DNA of 64,000 nucleotides from Psychrobacillus mangrovi (GCF_037104765.1 NZ_JBAWSY010000001.1:124001-188000), one strand, 5' to 3'. Positions 1 through 8,614 are shown, numbered from the stretch's first letter. Numbers and translations are program-made. The notes: generated from the sequence alone by a model not told the origin.

Positions 1-42
1 AAAAGCACCAATTATTTTTCTTTCGAATTTTTCTGGGTACAT
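1..42 (-). CDS. Start of a truncated CDS at the window edge
   Basis: An ATG on the minus strand (bases 40-42) follows a G-rich ribosome binding site (GGGGGG about ten bases upstream) and stays open to the window edge. Only about 14 residues (MYPEKFERKIIGAF...) are visible, so neither family nor function can be assigned. It could also be a chance start; the well placed Shine-Dalgarno sequence is the only support. Confidence 0.4.
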   Translation of the reverse strand, partial: MYPEKFERKIIGAF

Positions 43-121
43 AATATAATTACCCCCCTTACTTTTTTCATTTTTTAAGTGTAACCTTATTCCGTGAAAC
101 AGCAAAGTAAAAATAAATAAT

Positions 122-155
122 AAGAAAAGCTGATACCTAGGGTGGCATCAGCTTC
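122..155 (-). terminator. Terminator downstream of the YitT-family gene
   Basis: An inverted repeat (AAGCTGAT / ATCAGCTT) lies just past the stop codon of the YitT-family gene and is followed on the minus strand by a T-rich tract. Confidence 0.75.
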
Positions 156-160
156 AACAT

Positions 161-967
161 TTAATTTCTTGCAAATTTTCCGTCAACCTCAACTGTTTCA
201 AATATATTGATAAACGCATTGTTATCATGCTTACGCACTATTTGTTTAATCTGTATCGTTTCATAACGAGTAACGACCATCATTAATATCTGTTTTTGTT
301 CTAAAGTATAGCCCCCGTAGCCATCAGTAATCGTTACTCCACGATAAATCGTATCTAATAGGGCTTTTCGAATCAGTTCTCCTTGAGTAGTAACAATTTG
401 CATAGTTAATTTTTCATGGTTCGTATAAATGGTATCAACCATTTTTCCAGTAAAATAAATAGATAAAAGTGTGTATAAGGCAATTTCCCAGTTAAAAATG
501 GCACCTGATATTAAAACAATAACTCCATTCATTGCAGTGAGCAGCATACCTACACTTATATTGCTCGCTCTGGATACAATAATGGCTATGATATCTAAAC
601 CACCTGAAGTACCAGAGTATTTTAAGATAATTCCTACTCCTAATCCGCCAATAATCCCACCGAAAATAGAAGATAGCAAAATATTATCTGTAATTGGATC
701 TGTAGGAATCACGTATAAGAAGAAAGAAAGTGAAATAACACATATAAGAGTATTAATGGTTATCATTCTTCCGAGTTTAAAATAACCTAAAATTACAATA
801 GGCAAATTTAGGGCAAAGTTTAAGATGCCAGTATCAAATGGTGTAATAATTCCGAGCAAAATCGCGATTCCACTTATTCCACTACTTAAAATGCTATGTG
901 GAACTAAAAAGCAATTGAAACCAAATGCTATAATGATTGAACTGACAATTATTATTAAGTTTTTCAT
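161..967 (-). CDS. YitT family (DUF2179) membrane protein
   Basis: The protein has about five hydrophobic segments in its first 190 residues and a soluble C-terminal domain (from TMQIVTTQ to the end) typical of the YitT/DUF161 plus DUF2179 arrangement. The molecular role of this family is not established; members are inner-membrane proteins of Firmicutes and some are annotated as transporters. I chose the internal ATG at 967 because AGAAGGAG sits ten bases before it, giving 268 residues; an upstream in-frame extension to 1033 would read back through a leader terminator hairpin and lacks a binding site. It is monocistronic, with a terminator behind it and another hairpin in front of it. Confidence 0.85.
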   Translation of the reverse strand: MKNLIIIVSSIIIAFGFNCFLVPHSILSSGISGIAILLGIITPFDTGILNFALNLPIVILGYFKLGRMITINTLICVISLSFFLYVIPTDPITDNILLSSIFGGIIGGLGVGIILKYSGTSGGLDIIAIIVSRASNISVGMLLTAMNGVIVLISGAIFNWEIALYTLLSIYFTGKMVDTIYTNHEKLTMQIVTTQGELIRKALLDTIYRGVTITDGYGGYTLEQKQILMMVVTRYETIQIKQIVRKHDNNAFINIFETVEVDGKFARN

Positions 968-996
968 TAAATTATTACTCCTTCTAACTATTTCAT

Positions 997-1030
997 AAAA
1001 AAACTCGCCCCTCATTAAAGGACGAGTTTG
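997..1030 (-). terminator. Terminator-like hairpin in the leader of the YitT-family gene
   Basis: On the minus strand AAACTCG pairs with CGAGTTT (inner CC/GG pairs too) and is followed by seven T. It lies about 30 bases upstream of the start codon at 967, so it is in the leader, where it could act as an attenuator or simply end an upstream transcript. I saw no T-box or other riboswitch consensus before it. Confidence 0.6.
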
Positions 1031-1129
1031 CACTTCTTTTCAACATTTATTCATCTTTTTTATAGTCCATCTTTAAATCACGATAAAAATAAATTTATCA
1101 GAGATAATTATACAAGTCAACAAGAAGAA

Positions 1130-1155
1130 ACCGATCGATTTTTGTATCGATCGGT
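1130..1155. repeat. Perfect 10-bp-arm palindrome
   Basis: ACCGATCGAT and ATCGATCGGT form perfect arms around a six-base loop. A related, shorter palindrome with the same CGATTTTT/AAATCG core occurs at 1535-1555, so the two bracket the GC-rich element in between. It may be a terminator or an operator; T-runs are poor on both strands. Confidence 0.6.
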
Positions 1156-1204
1156 CAGACTGTAAACAAACTATTTTGGGTGCAAAGAATTATATATCAA
1201 ATTC

Positions 1205-1412
1205 GGCAAGGACCACCACTTCGCTTTCCGTGGGCTTGGCTCCAGCCTCCTTGGCCAACAGGATGTTGGTCATGCAATCGTTGCCGCAAAAGTTCTTTTG
1301 CGACGAGCTTTGCGCAGGAGCAGGATGCGGCGTACTTAGATTGCCTTCCCCTCAACTGCGGGGGTCTTCTGCTCAAGCTGTTCCCACAGGAGTCCTCGTG
1401 GTGGTCCTTGCC
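1205..1412. repeat. GC-rich MITE-like element with perfect 15-bp terminal inverted repeats
   Basis: The segment begins GGCAAGGACCACCAC and ends with the exact complement GTGGTGGTCCTTGCC, about 208 bp in all. Its base composition is clearly richer in G+C than the surrounding AT-rich intergenic DNA. Open frames inside it lack ribosome binding sites and look fortuitous. The rest of the 968-1563 gap holds the leader hairpin and two CGATCG palindromes. This may be a non-autonomous mobile element or the template for a large hairpin RNA; no target-site duplication is obvious. Confidence 0.65.
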
Positions 1413-1563
1413 TTATAAACAATTCATTATAGATATCTACTATCATTACTTATACATGGATAAAGCAACCTCTTTAGAAAGATTTATTATTATTCATAAC
1501 CGTTATAAAAATACTTTTGTCATCAAGCTGAACAATCGATTTTTAAATCGATCGGCATTTTTG

Positions 1564-2367
1564 CTATTTTGTATTTTTGACCGTGATTTTTCCGTTATTA
1601 GTTTCTAACTTGATTAAATTATCACCGTTTCCAAATACGGATTGTTTACTTGATGAACCAAAGATATCAATCTTACCATTATCTACATTTACATCGATCG
1701 TGGCATTTTGTGGTTCTTTGTTGGTTTGTATTTCAATAGCTCCATTATCTGATTCCAACTGAATCGGTCTTTCCAAATTAGTTGAAAGAAAAATGATTCG
1801 TCCATTGTTTGTTTCCGCATTAATCTTTCCTTCTACTTCTTCCATTATTATTTGTCCATTATCAGATTCAACATTAACGTTCTCTGCTTGAATGTTTTTT
1901 AATTGGATAGAACCATTATCAGTTGTTAAATATGCATTCTTGAAATGTGTATTTTCCGCTATTATACGTCCATTATCCAACTCAGTTTTTAATTCATTGT
2001 ATTCTTTCTCTGATACATATACTGTTAACTTAATATTCATAGAAGATAAACCAAATTGAATGAAATTCCAGCGTTTCTCTTTTAATTCAATTTCCAACGT
2101 ATCACCTGTTACATCAGCAGAAAAATTGTATTTCGTTTTTTTCTTTGACTTTCCTGAAAACACTACTTTAGTATCCTCGTTTTTAGACGGTAAAATTTCA
2201 ACAGATGCATTATCGGACACAATTTCAATATTATTGTACGAATGATCGTTCACGAGTATTTCCTCTGTTTTATGCACTAAAGTATCTTTTATATTTAACC
2301 CAATATTAATTGCTGCTCCCGCCAATAAAATAAACAATGATATGATAGCAATTTTCTTAAGATCCAT
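1564..2367 (-). CDS. DUF4097 family beta-helix-like cell-envelope protein
   Basis: An N-terminal membrane anchor (residues about 6-27, IAIISLFILLAGAAI) precedes a long run of short repeats in which the motif DNG or NNG recurs (ELDNGRI, TTDNGSI, ESDNGQI, ETNNGRI, ESDNGAI, NVDNGKI, ETNNGKI), the hallmark of DUF4097/adhesin-like beta-strand repeat proteins such as LiaG. The domain is expected to sit outside the membrane. A GGGGGA binding site precedes the ATG by eight bases. No LiaF/LiaRS-type partner lies next to it, so a stress role is only a guess. Confidence 0.8.
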   Translation of the reverse strand: MDLKKIAIISLFILLAGAAINIGLNIKDTLVHKTEEILVNDHSYNNIEIVSDNASVEILPSKNEDTKVVFSGKSKKKTKYNFSADVTGDTLEIELKEKRWNFIQFGLSSMNIKLTVYVSEKEYNELKTELDNGRIIAENTHFKNAYLTTDNGSIQLKNIQAENVNVESDNGQIIMEEVEGKINAETNNGRIIFLSTNLERPIQLESDNGAIEIQTNKEPQNATIDVNVDNGKIDIFGSSSKQSVFGNGDNLIKLETNNGKITVKNTK

Positions 2368-2515
2368 CTTCTCAATCCCCCAGTTAATATGTTACTTGTT
2401 ATAACCTTATTATATGGTAAGCAGAAATCATTCCAATGGTCTGAAGAAGTGAATTGATCTCAGCCCTGAGACGTATTAGGAAGATATGCATAGTTTGAGG
2501 AAGCTAGTTTGAAGA

Positions 2516-3091
2516 TTAAAATTGTTTTTCTAATTCCTTCGTTTTTTCATTTAACAGTTCTGTGTATGTTGTAAGTTCATCTCTGTTATTGGTTTTAATA
2601 TAAATTGGTTCACCAAAAATAATCGTTGCCTTTTTCATTTTTCTTAACTCTTTTAATGTACGTGGTCCCACATATAATGCAGGTACTATCGGAGCCCTAG
2701 CTAAACTGCTTATCGTCACAGCTCCTCTTTTTAAAGGTACCTCCTCAGCAGTACGTGTACCACTAGGAAATATACCAACTACTTCTCCAGCTTTTAATAG
2801 TTTTACAGGCTTCTTTATACTACTTGGAGAAGTGTTTTCCCTGTCCACTGGAAATGCATTAATTTTTTGAAGGAATGAACCAAGTATTTTATTTTGAAAG
2901 AGCTCTTTCTTTGCCATAAAATGAATTGGTCTTGGGACACTAATGCCCAGAATGACTATTTCTAACCATCCTCTATGCGTGCAAGTGACGATATAGCCTT
3001 CATTTTTCGGTAACAGATGCTTGTTTTGAACCTCTACTTTCCCAAACAAACGTACAACCATCTTTGCAATTGTCAAAGTAAATATATACAT
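2516..3091 (-). CDS. 1-acyl-sn-glycerol-3-phosphate acyltransferase (PlsC-like)
   Basis: About 191 residues with the lysophospholipid acyltransferase layout: block I THRGWLEI, a central region with PVDR, and block III GIFPSGTRT. The family transfers acyl chains to lysophosphatidic acid at the membrane. Two catalytic-block positions depart from the textbook form: the HX4D motif is HX4E here, and FPEG is FPSG. The latter occurs in some Bacillus homologues; the former is unusual. The start is ambiguous between GTG at 3100 and ATG at 3091; I prefer the ATG, with GGTGAGG just upstream. Monocistronic as far as can be seen. Confidence 0.8.
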   Translation of the reverse strand: MYIFTLTIAKMVVRLFGKVEVQNKHLLPKNEGYIVTCTHRGWLEIVILGISVPRPIHFMAKKELFQNKILGSFLQKINAFPVDRENTSPSSIKKPVKLLKAGEVVGIFPSGTRTAEEVPLKRGAVTISSLARAPIVPALYVGPRTLKELRKMKKATIIFGEPIYIKTNNRDELTTYTELLNEKTKELEKQF

Positions 3092-3163
3092 AATCCTCAC
3101 CCTTACAATCTAGTTTTAGTACCTAGTACTAATTATAAAGATATTTTTTAAATAAACTAGACC

Positions 3164-4066
3164 TTAAGGTAAAATATAACTTGGTTTGGTATACCACTTC
3201 GGAACATCTAGCTTAAAATTGTCAAACTGTTCTAGTGTGAACCTGGTATACCCTTGAAACTTCTCTAACTGATTAATGGCAACCTCATGACCCCATACTT
3301 CTGCAAAGACAATATGCATGGCTGCATATAACTTATGTAATTCCCAAAAAGAGGAAGGTATTTCCTCTTGATTATGATACCCATCTACCACTCCACAAGC
3401 ATAAGGTTTACTTAACTGAACATTAAAATATTCCATCTTGTAAAATTCATTAATAGGATCGGCATAACGTATTTTTTGCATATCAATTAAGCCTGTAAAT
3501 CGATCTTCATCGATTAAGATATTTCCAGGATGAAAGTCATAATGCTGAACATTACTTGGACGATTTCTTAATAAATGCAGATTTTCTAGTATAAATGACA
3601 AGATACATTGATAAGATGGATTCCTCCTTACAATATCTTCAAAGAGCTGAGCGTGATTTTCTATCCTAGTATTCCATGTCTCTTCCCAACTCGGATAATC
3701 TAAAGGGGCTGGGATACTATGCATGTTTTTAAGTGTTCCCCCGACCTGTACACCAATTTCATACTGAGTAACCTCACTTTTATTTGGTAAGACAACTTCT
3801 CCATTTTCGCCATTAATATAGTCCAAAATCATATAAGATTTATCTTTATAAACTCCTACTTCATGAACAAATGGAATATGTGAATCGATTACATGAACAG
3901 CATTTATTAATTCCTTTTGCATTTCTAACTTTTTTAAATCTATATTTGGAGAAATACGAAGTAGATATATTTCATCTACACACCATTTCTCGTCTTCGGA
4001 AAAACCCTCGTCCATTTTTTTAAAAGAAGTACACTTTTCTAGTAACGGAATATCTTTTTTAAACAT
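3164..4066 (-). CDS. Aminoglycoside phosphotransferase-fold kinase (APH/choline kinase family)
   Basis: The 300-residue protein carries the Brenner-type catalytic loop HYDFHPGNILID and, about 15 residues on, the metal-binding segment GLIDMQKIRYADP, the pattern of APH/ChoK-fold small-molecule kinases. The substrate cannot be read from the sequence; many such genes in Bacillus are not resistance determinants. GGAGGAGGG stands close before the ATG. It is separated from its neighbours by about 70 and 150 bases and seems to be its own unit. Confidence 0.8.
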   Translation of the reverse strand: MFKKDIPLLEKCTSFKKMDEGFSEDEKWCVDEIYLLRISPNIDLKKLEMQKELINAVHVIDSHIPFVHEVGVYKDKSYMILDYINGENGEVVLPNKSEVTQYEIGVQVGGTLKNMHSIPAPLDYPSWEETWNTRIENHAQLFEDIVRRNPSYQCILSFILENLHLLRNRPSNVQHYDFHPGNILIDEDRFTGLIDMQKIRYADPINEFYKMEYFNVQLSKPYACGVVDGYHNQEEIPSSFWELHKLYAAMHIVFAEVWGHEVAINQLEKFQGYTRFTLEQFDNFKLDVPKWYTKPSYILP

Positions 4067-4211
4067 TATAACCCTCCTCCTTATTCCATTTTCTTAATTT
4101 TCCAACACTAATTAATACTACTAAATTTATACATCTATTTAAACACTAAAAAACCAATCTGCTCTTCTTTAAAAAAGAAAAACAAATTGGCTTCTGTAAG
4201 CATCTTAACTT

Positions 4212-4583
4212 TTATGCAGCTTTCAAATTCAATATCACATTTATAGCAAACATAACAACACTGAACACTACTAAAACCCCACCGATTGCTGTAAAGACAG
4301 TAGCGATTTCTGCTCCATTTAATATAAGGACTGTTAGTGCAATCATCATCAGTGGAAGTCCAATATTTCCACTCCAAAAGTGTAGCTTCGTATATAAATT
4401 GTTGCTTGTGGTTGGAAATAAGTGATAAACGAAGCCTGCAAGTGCAAAGGATGCCCATCCTAATAGATTAATGTGCACATGAACACCTTTTAAAGAATAA
4501 TCATGTGCCATAGACATGTACAAACCTAAAATCACCCCAATAGCAAAATAGACAACAGAAATCTTAAGAAATGTAATACCCAT
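4212..4583 (-). CDS. Small orphan haem-copper-oxidase subunit I-like membrane protein
   Basis: Four hydrophobic helices fill the 123 residues. The segment GVHVHINLLGWASFALAG resembles the helix of subunit I of cytochrome oxidases and nitric-oxide reductases that carries a haem-ligand histidine, and FVYHLFP supplies another histidine. Full-length subunits have twelve or more helices, so this cannot be a complete oxidase. Such single-domain relatives occur in bacilli with no assigned function. No other oxidase gene is adjacent. It may bind haem or serve as an assembly or sensing protein, but this is inference. Confidence 0.65.
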   Translation of the reverse strand: MGITFLKISVVYFAIGVILGLYMSMAHDYSLKGVHVHINLLGWASFALAGFVYHLFPTTSNNLYTKLHFWSGNIGLPLMMIALTVLILNGAEIATVFTAIGGVLVVFSVVMFAINVILNLKAA

Positions 4584-4685
4584 TTTTTCGTTCTCCTTCC
4601 ATAGTAAAAGAATAAAAAATAAGTGCTTATATATTCTATTTATAGAAGAAAGTGAGTATTCTTATCAAAAAAATAATGTTATGTA

Positions 4686-5171
4686 CTATTTCCAAGTATC
4701 ACCTAATTTATTTGAATAAAAACGGATTGCTTTTTTGTAAGATAAAATTTCTTCATCGCTCGTAGTATCAATCAAGTTAGTAAGTAGTAACTCCATAGCT
4801 TCACTATGTTCCTGTAGATTATATAGAGTCATCGAGTAAAATACTTGAATTGCCTTATTTTTTGGGAACAATTTAATAGCATTAAGAAACACCCTCTTTG
4901 ATTTCTCGTATTCTCCTAATGTTCTATACGTACTTCCCAATCCTAGTAATGCTCCCTCCAACTCTCTAGTGGGAATTCCTAATTCAATCGCACTCTCGTA
5001 ATATGGTGCAGCTTTTGCTTCTTCTCCTAACACATCGAAGCTCCATGCACATTGATACTGGAGGATTGCTTCCGTAGGAAATTCTTCTGCTAACTTGATG
5101 AATAATTGATTTGATTCCTTTTTCTTTCCATCTTCTCTTAATTTTAGAGCTTGCTCCAATTCTTCATTCAC
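4686..5171 (-). CDS. Tetratricopeptide repeat protein
   Basis: About 161 residues with three to four TPR-like helix pairs, for example LLGLGSTYRTLGEYEKSKR and an earlier YQCAWSFDVLGEEAKAAPYY. Soluble; no signal peptide. It resembles small Bacillales TPR proteins of unknown function. Two GTG codons (5174, 5171) follow GGAGGAG; the second has the better spacing (six bases). The start lies inside the end of the upstream GNAT gene, so the two are translationally coupled and probably one operon. Confidence 0.75.
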   Translation of the reverse strand: MNEELEQALKLREDGKKKESNQLFIKLAEEFPTEAILQYQCAWSFDVLGEEAKAAPYYESAIELGIPTRELEGALLGLGSTYRTLGEYEKSKRVFLNAIKLFPKNKAIQVFYSMTLYNLQEHSEAMELLLTNLIDTTSDEEILSYKKAIRFYSNKLGDTWK

Positions 5172-6081
5172 CACTAACTCCTCCTGCGTGATATGGATGG
5201 GATTCTTTTTTAAAATAAGTTAATTCGTGCTTAACTTGAAATCCCGAAGCTTTATATAAATGGACTGCTTTTTCATTTTCTGCTCTAACACATAAGGTTA
5301 TATCCCTTATCAAGTCTTTAAAGAATAGATGATATAAAGCAGTACTTACTAGCTTTGTACCGACACCTTGTTTACGATATTCGGGACTAACCGAAATATA
5401 TTCAATAGTACCTTCTCTATGTTCAGGATCAGCTTCGACATAGACATATCCCTTTATCTCTTTATCATTATCCTTGCAAATCCATAAATAGTTATAATCA
5501 TTAATACGACTTAAAACTTCTCCCGCACTATAATAAGTACTGGGAAAAGATTGCTCATGAAGTTTTACAAAAGAATCATAATAGGATGAATCATAATAGA
5601 ATATCTCTGGATATTCGGCAGGAGCTATGTTAGTCGCGTTAGCATTTAATATAAGATACTTTCCGTTTTCTATGCCATTCATGTCCAATACGAATTGTTT
5701 TGCTAAAGTATTTTCCTTATTTATAAAAAACGAATAATTTTGTACATTCTTTTGATTTAATAAAGTAAGAGCACTCCATAATTGATTAGCTATAGTTTCG
5801 AACATCTGTTCAAATTTAACAAAAGGGCCCCATACTTCAGCAAATTTATTGTCTTTATCTATATCAAAGCCTAATGCTCCTATTATTTCATTATCTAAAT
5901 GTGCAATTAGGAATGAGCTTGATAGATCAAAATCAGAGAAATCGTGGACAAGTGTGTGATATATTTCATTTTCATCATCACCGCAATAACCAATGTGATG
6001 CTTAGAATCACTATTCAAATTCGCTAACAATTGTGCAAGTTTTTTTATATCTTTTGGATTTGTTTTAGATATATTCCACAT
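5164..6081 (-). CDS. Tandem GNAT-fold acetyltransferase
   Basis: 305 residues, long enough for two GNAT domains. The second holds a clear acetyl-CoA loop, VSPEYRKQGVGTKLVSTAL (residues about 230-248), followed by the characteristic ENEKAVHLYKASGF. The first (residues about 1-150) has GALGFDID but a degenerate CoA loop and may be inactive. The substrate is unknown. AAGAGGAT precedes the ATG. The 3' end overlaps the TPR gene. Confidence 0.8.
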   Translation of the reverse strand: MWNISKTNPKDIKKLAQLLANLNSDSKHHIGYCGDDENEIYHTLVHDFSDFDLSSSFLIAHLDNEIIGALGFDIDKDNKFAEVWGPFVKFEQMFETIANQLWSALTLLNQKNVQNYSFFINKENTLAKQFVLDMNGIENGKYLILNANATNIAPAEYPEIFYYDSSYYDSFVKLHEQSFPSTYYSAGEVLSRINDYNYLWICKDNDKEIKGYVYVEADPEHREGTIEYISVSPEYRKQGVGTKLVSTALYHLFFKDLIRDITLCVRAENEKAVHLYKASGFQVKHELTYFKKESHPYHAGGVSGE

Positions 6082-6248
6082 AAGATCCTCTTCTTTATAA
6101 ATATATTTGAATTATCTGAAATTATTTTATTAACTATAGAATAACAGAAATGACTAAAAATTTTCAGTATTTATTTTCTATATAGTAGTCGTATAGCTCG
6201 TTCGCTCTGAATATGATTCTAAGACATCACATTACGGAGGGCTATTTA

Positions 6249-6887
6249 ATGAATTCTTTAATTACCTATTTCCTATTAGGTGTTTCTTTAGCGGCACCAA
6301 TCGGCCCTGTTAAGGCAACATTATTAAATACTGGTATTAAAAATGGATTTTATCATGCTTGGTTTTTTGGGTTAGGTGCAATAGTAACAGATATCCTTTA
6401 TATGCTAATGGTATATTTTGGAGTAGCTCAATTTATTGACTCTCCATATTTGAAGACATTTCTTTGGTCTTTCGGCTTTTTCGTTTTAATATATACTGGT
6501 ATTGAAAATATAATGACACTCCATACTATTTCTACGGATCCAAAATTTCGTAAAGTAGTCCGATTAAGACACTCTATTTTAGCAGGCTTTTTGATGGCTT
6601 TAATGAACCCTTTAACTATCCTCTTTTGGTTGGGCATTTATGGTTCAATACTTATTGGACAAGATGGAAATTTAAGTGGATATCAAGTAATCCTCTACAG
6701 TTTAACAATATTAATCGGAATTGCTTTAGTAGACATAATAATGTCCTTCTTATCGAGTAGCACACGAAAGATTTTATCAACTCCATTATTAAAAACGATT
6801 TCACTAGTTTCTTCATTATCAATGATCGGTTTTGGAATTTATTTTGGTATCCAAGCTTATCATTCCCTCTTAAATTTAATTAAATAA
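6249..6887 (+). CDS. LysE family exporter
   Basis: A 212-residue membrane protein with six hydrophobic segments. The N-terminal APIGPVKATLLNTGIKNGF is the signature of the LysE/RhtB amino-acid exporter family, and MNPLTILFWLGIYG is the second conserved block. Export of amino acids or similar solutes is expected; the substrate is not predictable. I start at the ATG at 6249 because GGAGGG lies seven bases before it; the in-frame codons back to 6213 have no such site. It is divergent from the GNAT/TPR operon. Confidence 0.85.
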   Translation: MNSLITYFLLGVSLAAPIGPVKATLLNTGIKNGFYHAWFFGLGAIVTDILYMLMVYFGVAQFIDSPYLKTFLWSFGFFVLIYTGIENIMTLHTISTDPKFRKVVRLRHSILAGFLMALMNPLTILFWLGIYGSILIGQDGNLSGYQVILYSLTILIGIALVDIIMSFLSSSTRKILSTPLLKTISLVSSLSMIGFGIYFGIQAYHSLLNLIK

Positions 6888-6984
6888 ATACAACTTATTC
6901 CAGAGTTTTTAAAATATATTGTTAAGGATAATACGTTTATACATGGGAATCATACTTGTAACTATATGAAGTTGAGGTGTGATA

Positions 6985-8229
6985 ATGGATAACGTAAACA
7001 AAGGGGATGAACAGGTTAGTATATGGTGTATAGTAAGCTTGGCTTCAATCCCACTTGTCATGACATTGGGTAACTCCATGCTTATCCCCGTATTGCCTAT
7101 TTTAGAGAAAAAGGTAGGAATTACATCTTTTCAATCAAGCATGATCATAACAAGTTATTCAATTGCAGCTATATTACTTATTCCTGTAGCCGGTTATTTA
7201 TCAGACCGATTGGGTAGGAAAAAAGTGATCTTACCTAGTCTGATTCTTGCACTTATTGGTGGTTTGATTGCAGGATATGCCTCGTGGAAAATGGAGAATC
7301 CTTTTACATGGATTATTATAGGCAGAATACTTCAAGGAATTGGCGCATCTGGGGCTATGCCAATCGTGTTACCACTAGTCGGAGATTTATATAAAGATGA
7401 TGATGAAAAAACAAGCTCTTGTTTAGGTATTGTAGAAACTTCGAACACCTTCGGCAAAGTTTTAAGTCCTATATTAGGGTCAGTTTTTGCAGCAATTCTT
7501 TGGTTTTTACCGTTCTTTTCTATCTCTATTTTCAGTTTAATCTCCATCATTCTTATATTTTTCTTTGTCAAAGTTCCCAAAGATGATGACGATGAACCAA
7601 TCAAATTTAAAATATTTATTAGTAATATTAAGAAAACATTTAAGAAAGAAGGTAAGTGGTTAATTTCCGTTTTTCTAAACGGAGTTTTCGCCATGCTTAT
7701 TTTGTTTAGTGTACTTTTCTTTTTATCTGAGAACCTTGAAATAACACATGACATAAAAGGAATTAAGAAGGGCTTTGTTTTAGCAATTCCGTTGTTGTTA
7801 CTTTGTATATCTTCTTACATTACTGGAAGAAACATTAAAGGAAATATTAAGACCATTAAAAGAATGATGGTTCTTAGTTTGATTTTAGCTTCGATAAGTA
7901 TCGTTTTCGTAGGATTTACAAAAGACAAACTTATACTTTTACTAGTTGTGACGAGCATAGTAGGAATTGCAATCGGTGCACTCTTGCCTGTACTTGATGC
8001 AATAATTACGGAGAATATTAAAAAGGAAGAACGTGGTACTATTTCTTCTTTTTACAGCTCTGCTAGATTTATTGGAGTAGCAGCTGGTCCGCCAATCATG
8101 TCACTCGTAATGAAAAACTACCTCAATATAAGTTATATTATTGGAGGCATCATTGGTCTTATTCTTTTATTTTTAGTGTTTAAATCCGTTAAAGTTGATG
8201 AGTTTGAAAGCAAATCAGAGTCAAAATAA
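6985..8229 (+). CDS. MFS multidrug-type efflux transporter
   Basis: About 414 residues with twelve transmembrane helices. Motif A of the major facilitator superfamily is present between helices 2 and 3 (GYLSDRLGRKKVI), and GRILQGIGASGAMPIVLPLVGD is motif B/C of the drug:H+ antiporter group DHA1 (Bmr/NorA-like). A long charged loop (FVKVPKDDDDEP...) separates the halves. The ATG at 6985 follows AGGTG; a GTG two codons earlier is the alternative. A terminator follows directly. No local regulator was seen. Confidence 0.8.
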   Translation: MDNVNKGDEQVSIWCIVSLASIPLVMTLGNSMLIPVLPILEKKVGITSFQSSMIITSYSIAAILLIPVAGYLSDRLGRKKVILPSLILALIGGLIAGYASWKMENPFTWIIIGRILQGIGASGAMPIVLPLVGDLYKDDDEKTSSCLGIVETSNTFGKVLSPILGSVFAAILWFLPFFSISIFSLISIILIFFFVKVPKDDDDEPIKFKIFISNIKKTFKKEGKWLISVFLNGVFAMLILFSVLFFLSENLEITHDIKGIKKGFVLAIPLLLLCISSYITGRNIKGNIKTIKRMMVLSLILASISIVFVGFTKDKLILLLVVTSIVGIAIGALLPVLDAIITENIKKEERGTISSFYSSARFIGVAAGPPIMSLVMKNYLNISYIIGGIIGLILLFLVFKSVKVDEFESKSESK

Positions 8230-8232
8230 TAG

Positions 8233-8273
8233 AAGGATCGAACAGCATATAACGCTGAATCGATCCTTTTTAT
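8233..8273 (+). terminator. Terminator after the MFS transporter
   Basis: AAGGATCGA and TCGATCCTT form the stem, followed by TTTTAT on the plus strand. It may also stop minus-strand transcription arriving from the yqhV-like gene. Confidence 0.75.
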
Positions 8274-8274
8274 A

Positions 8275-8544
8275 TTATTCGGACTTTAAACTAAAAATGA
8301 TAAGGAAAATTCCTGCAAAGAGACAAATAATTCGTGTAAGAGATATTTTTTCAGCTAATCCAGATAGACCGATTGCTGTTGTAACAATTAAAACAGTTGG
8401 TCCAACTAAAGCAAGTAATGTATTAATATAAAATGCTTTTTCTAAATCATTAAATTTTAACATAAATAAAGCAGCAGTTACCTCTATACTTCCTGAAATC
8501 AATCTTAGTAAAATGATAAAAAATAGTGCCTTTTCTATTAAAAT
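8275..8544 (-). CDS. yqhV: YqhV family (DUF2619) small membrane protein with a probable ATT start
   Basis: About 89 residues with three hydrophobic helices. The blocks LRLISGSIEVTAALFML, LLALVGPTVLIVTTAIGL and a C-terminal LFAGIFLIIFSL match what I know of YqhV, a small protein encoded near spoIIIA in B. subtilis; its function is unknown. The first usual start codon is a TTG at 8502 with no ribosome binding site and in the middle of helix 1. Reading upstream in frame gives LIEKALFFIILL..., the expected family N-terminus, beginning at an ATT preceded by GGGGAGCGGG. No ATG, GTG or TTG is available there, so ATT initiation is the likely solution. Confidence 0.7.
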   Translation of the reverse strand: MLIEKALFFIILLRLISGSIEVTAALFMLKFNDLEKAFYINTLLALVGPTVLIVTTAIGLSGLAEKISLTRIICLFAGIFLIIFSLKSE

Positions 8545-8614
8545 GAATACCCGCTCCCCAAACTATTTATAACTAACTACCATATAATACGTGTTAAGCA
8601 AAGCGGATATGCAA

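Noticed and set aside
1176..1608. Two overlapping plus-strand frames across the GC-rich element
   Set aside because: They lie inside the inverted-repeat element, have no ribosome binding sites and show no domain; their length comes from the higher G+C content.
4135..4458. 107-codon frame overlapping the haem-copper-like gene
   Set aside because: It is the out-of-frame shadow of the 4212-4583 gene and has no binding site.
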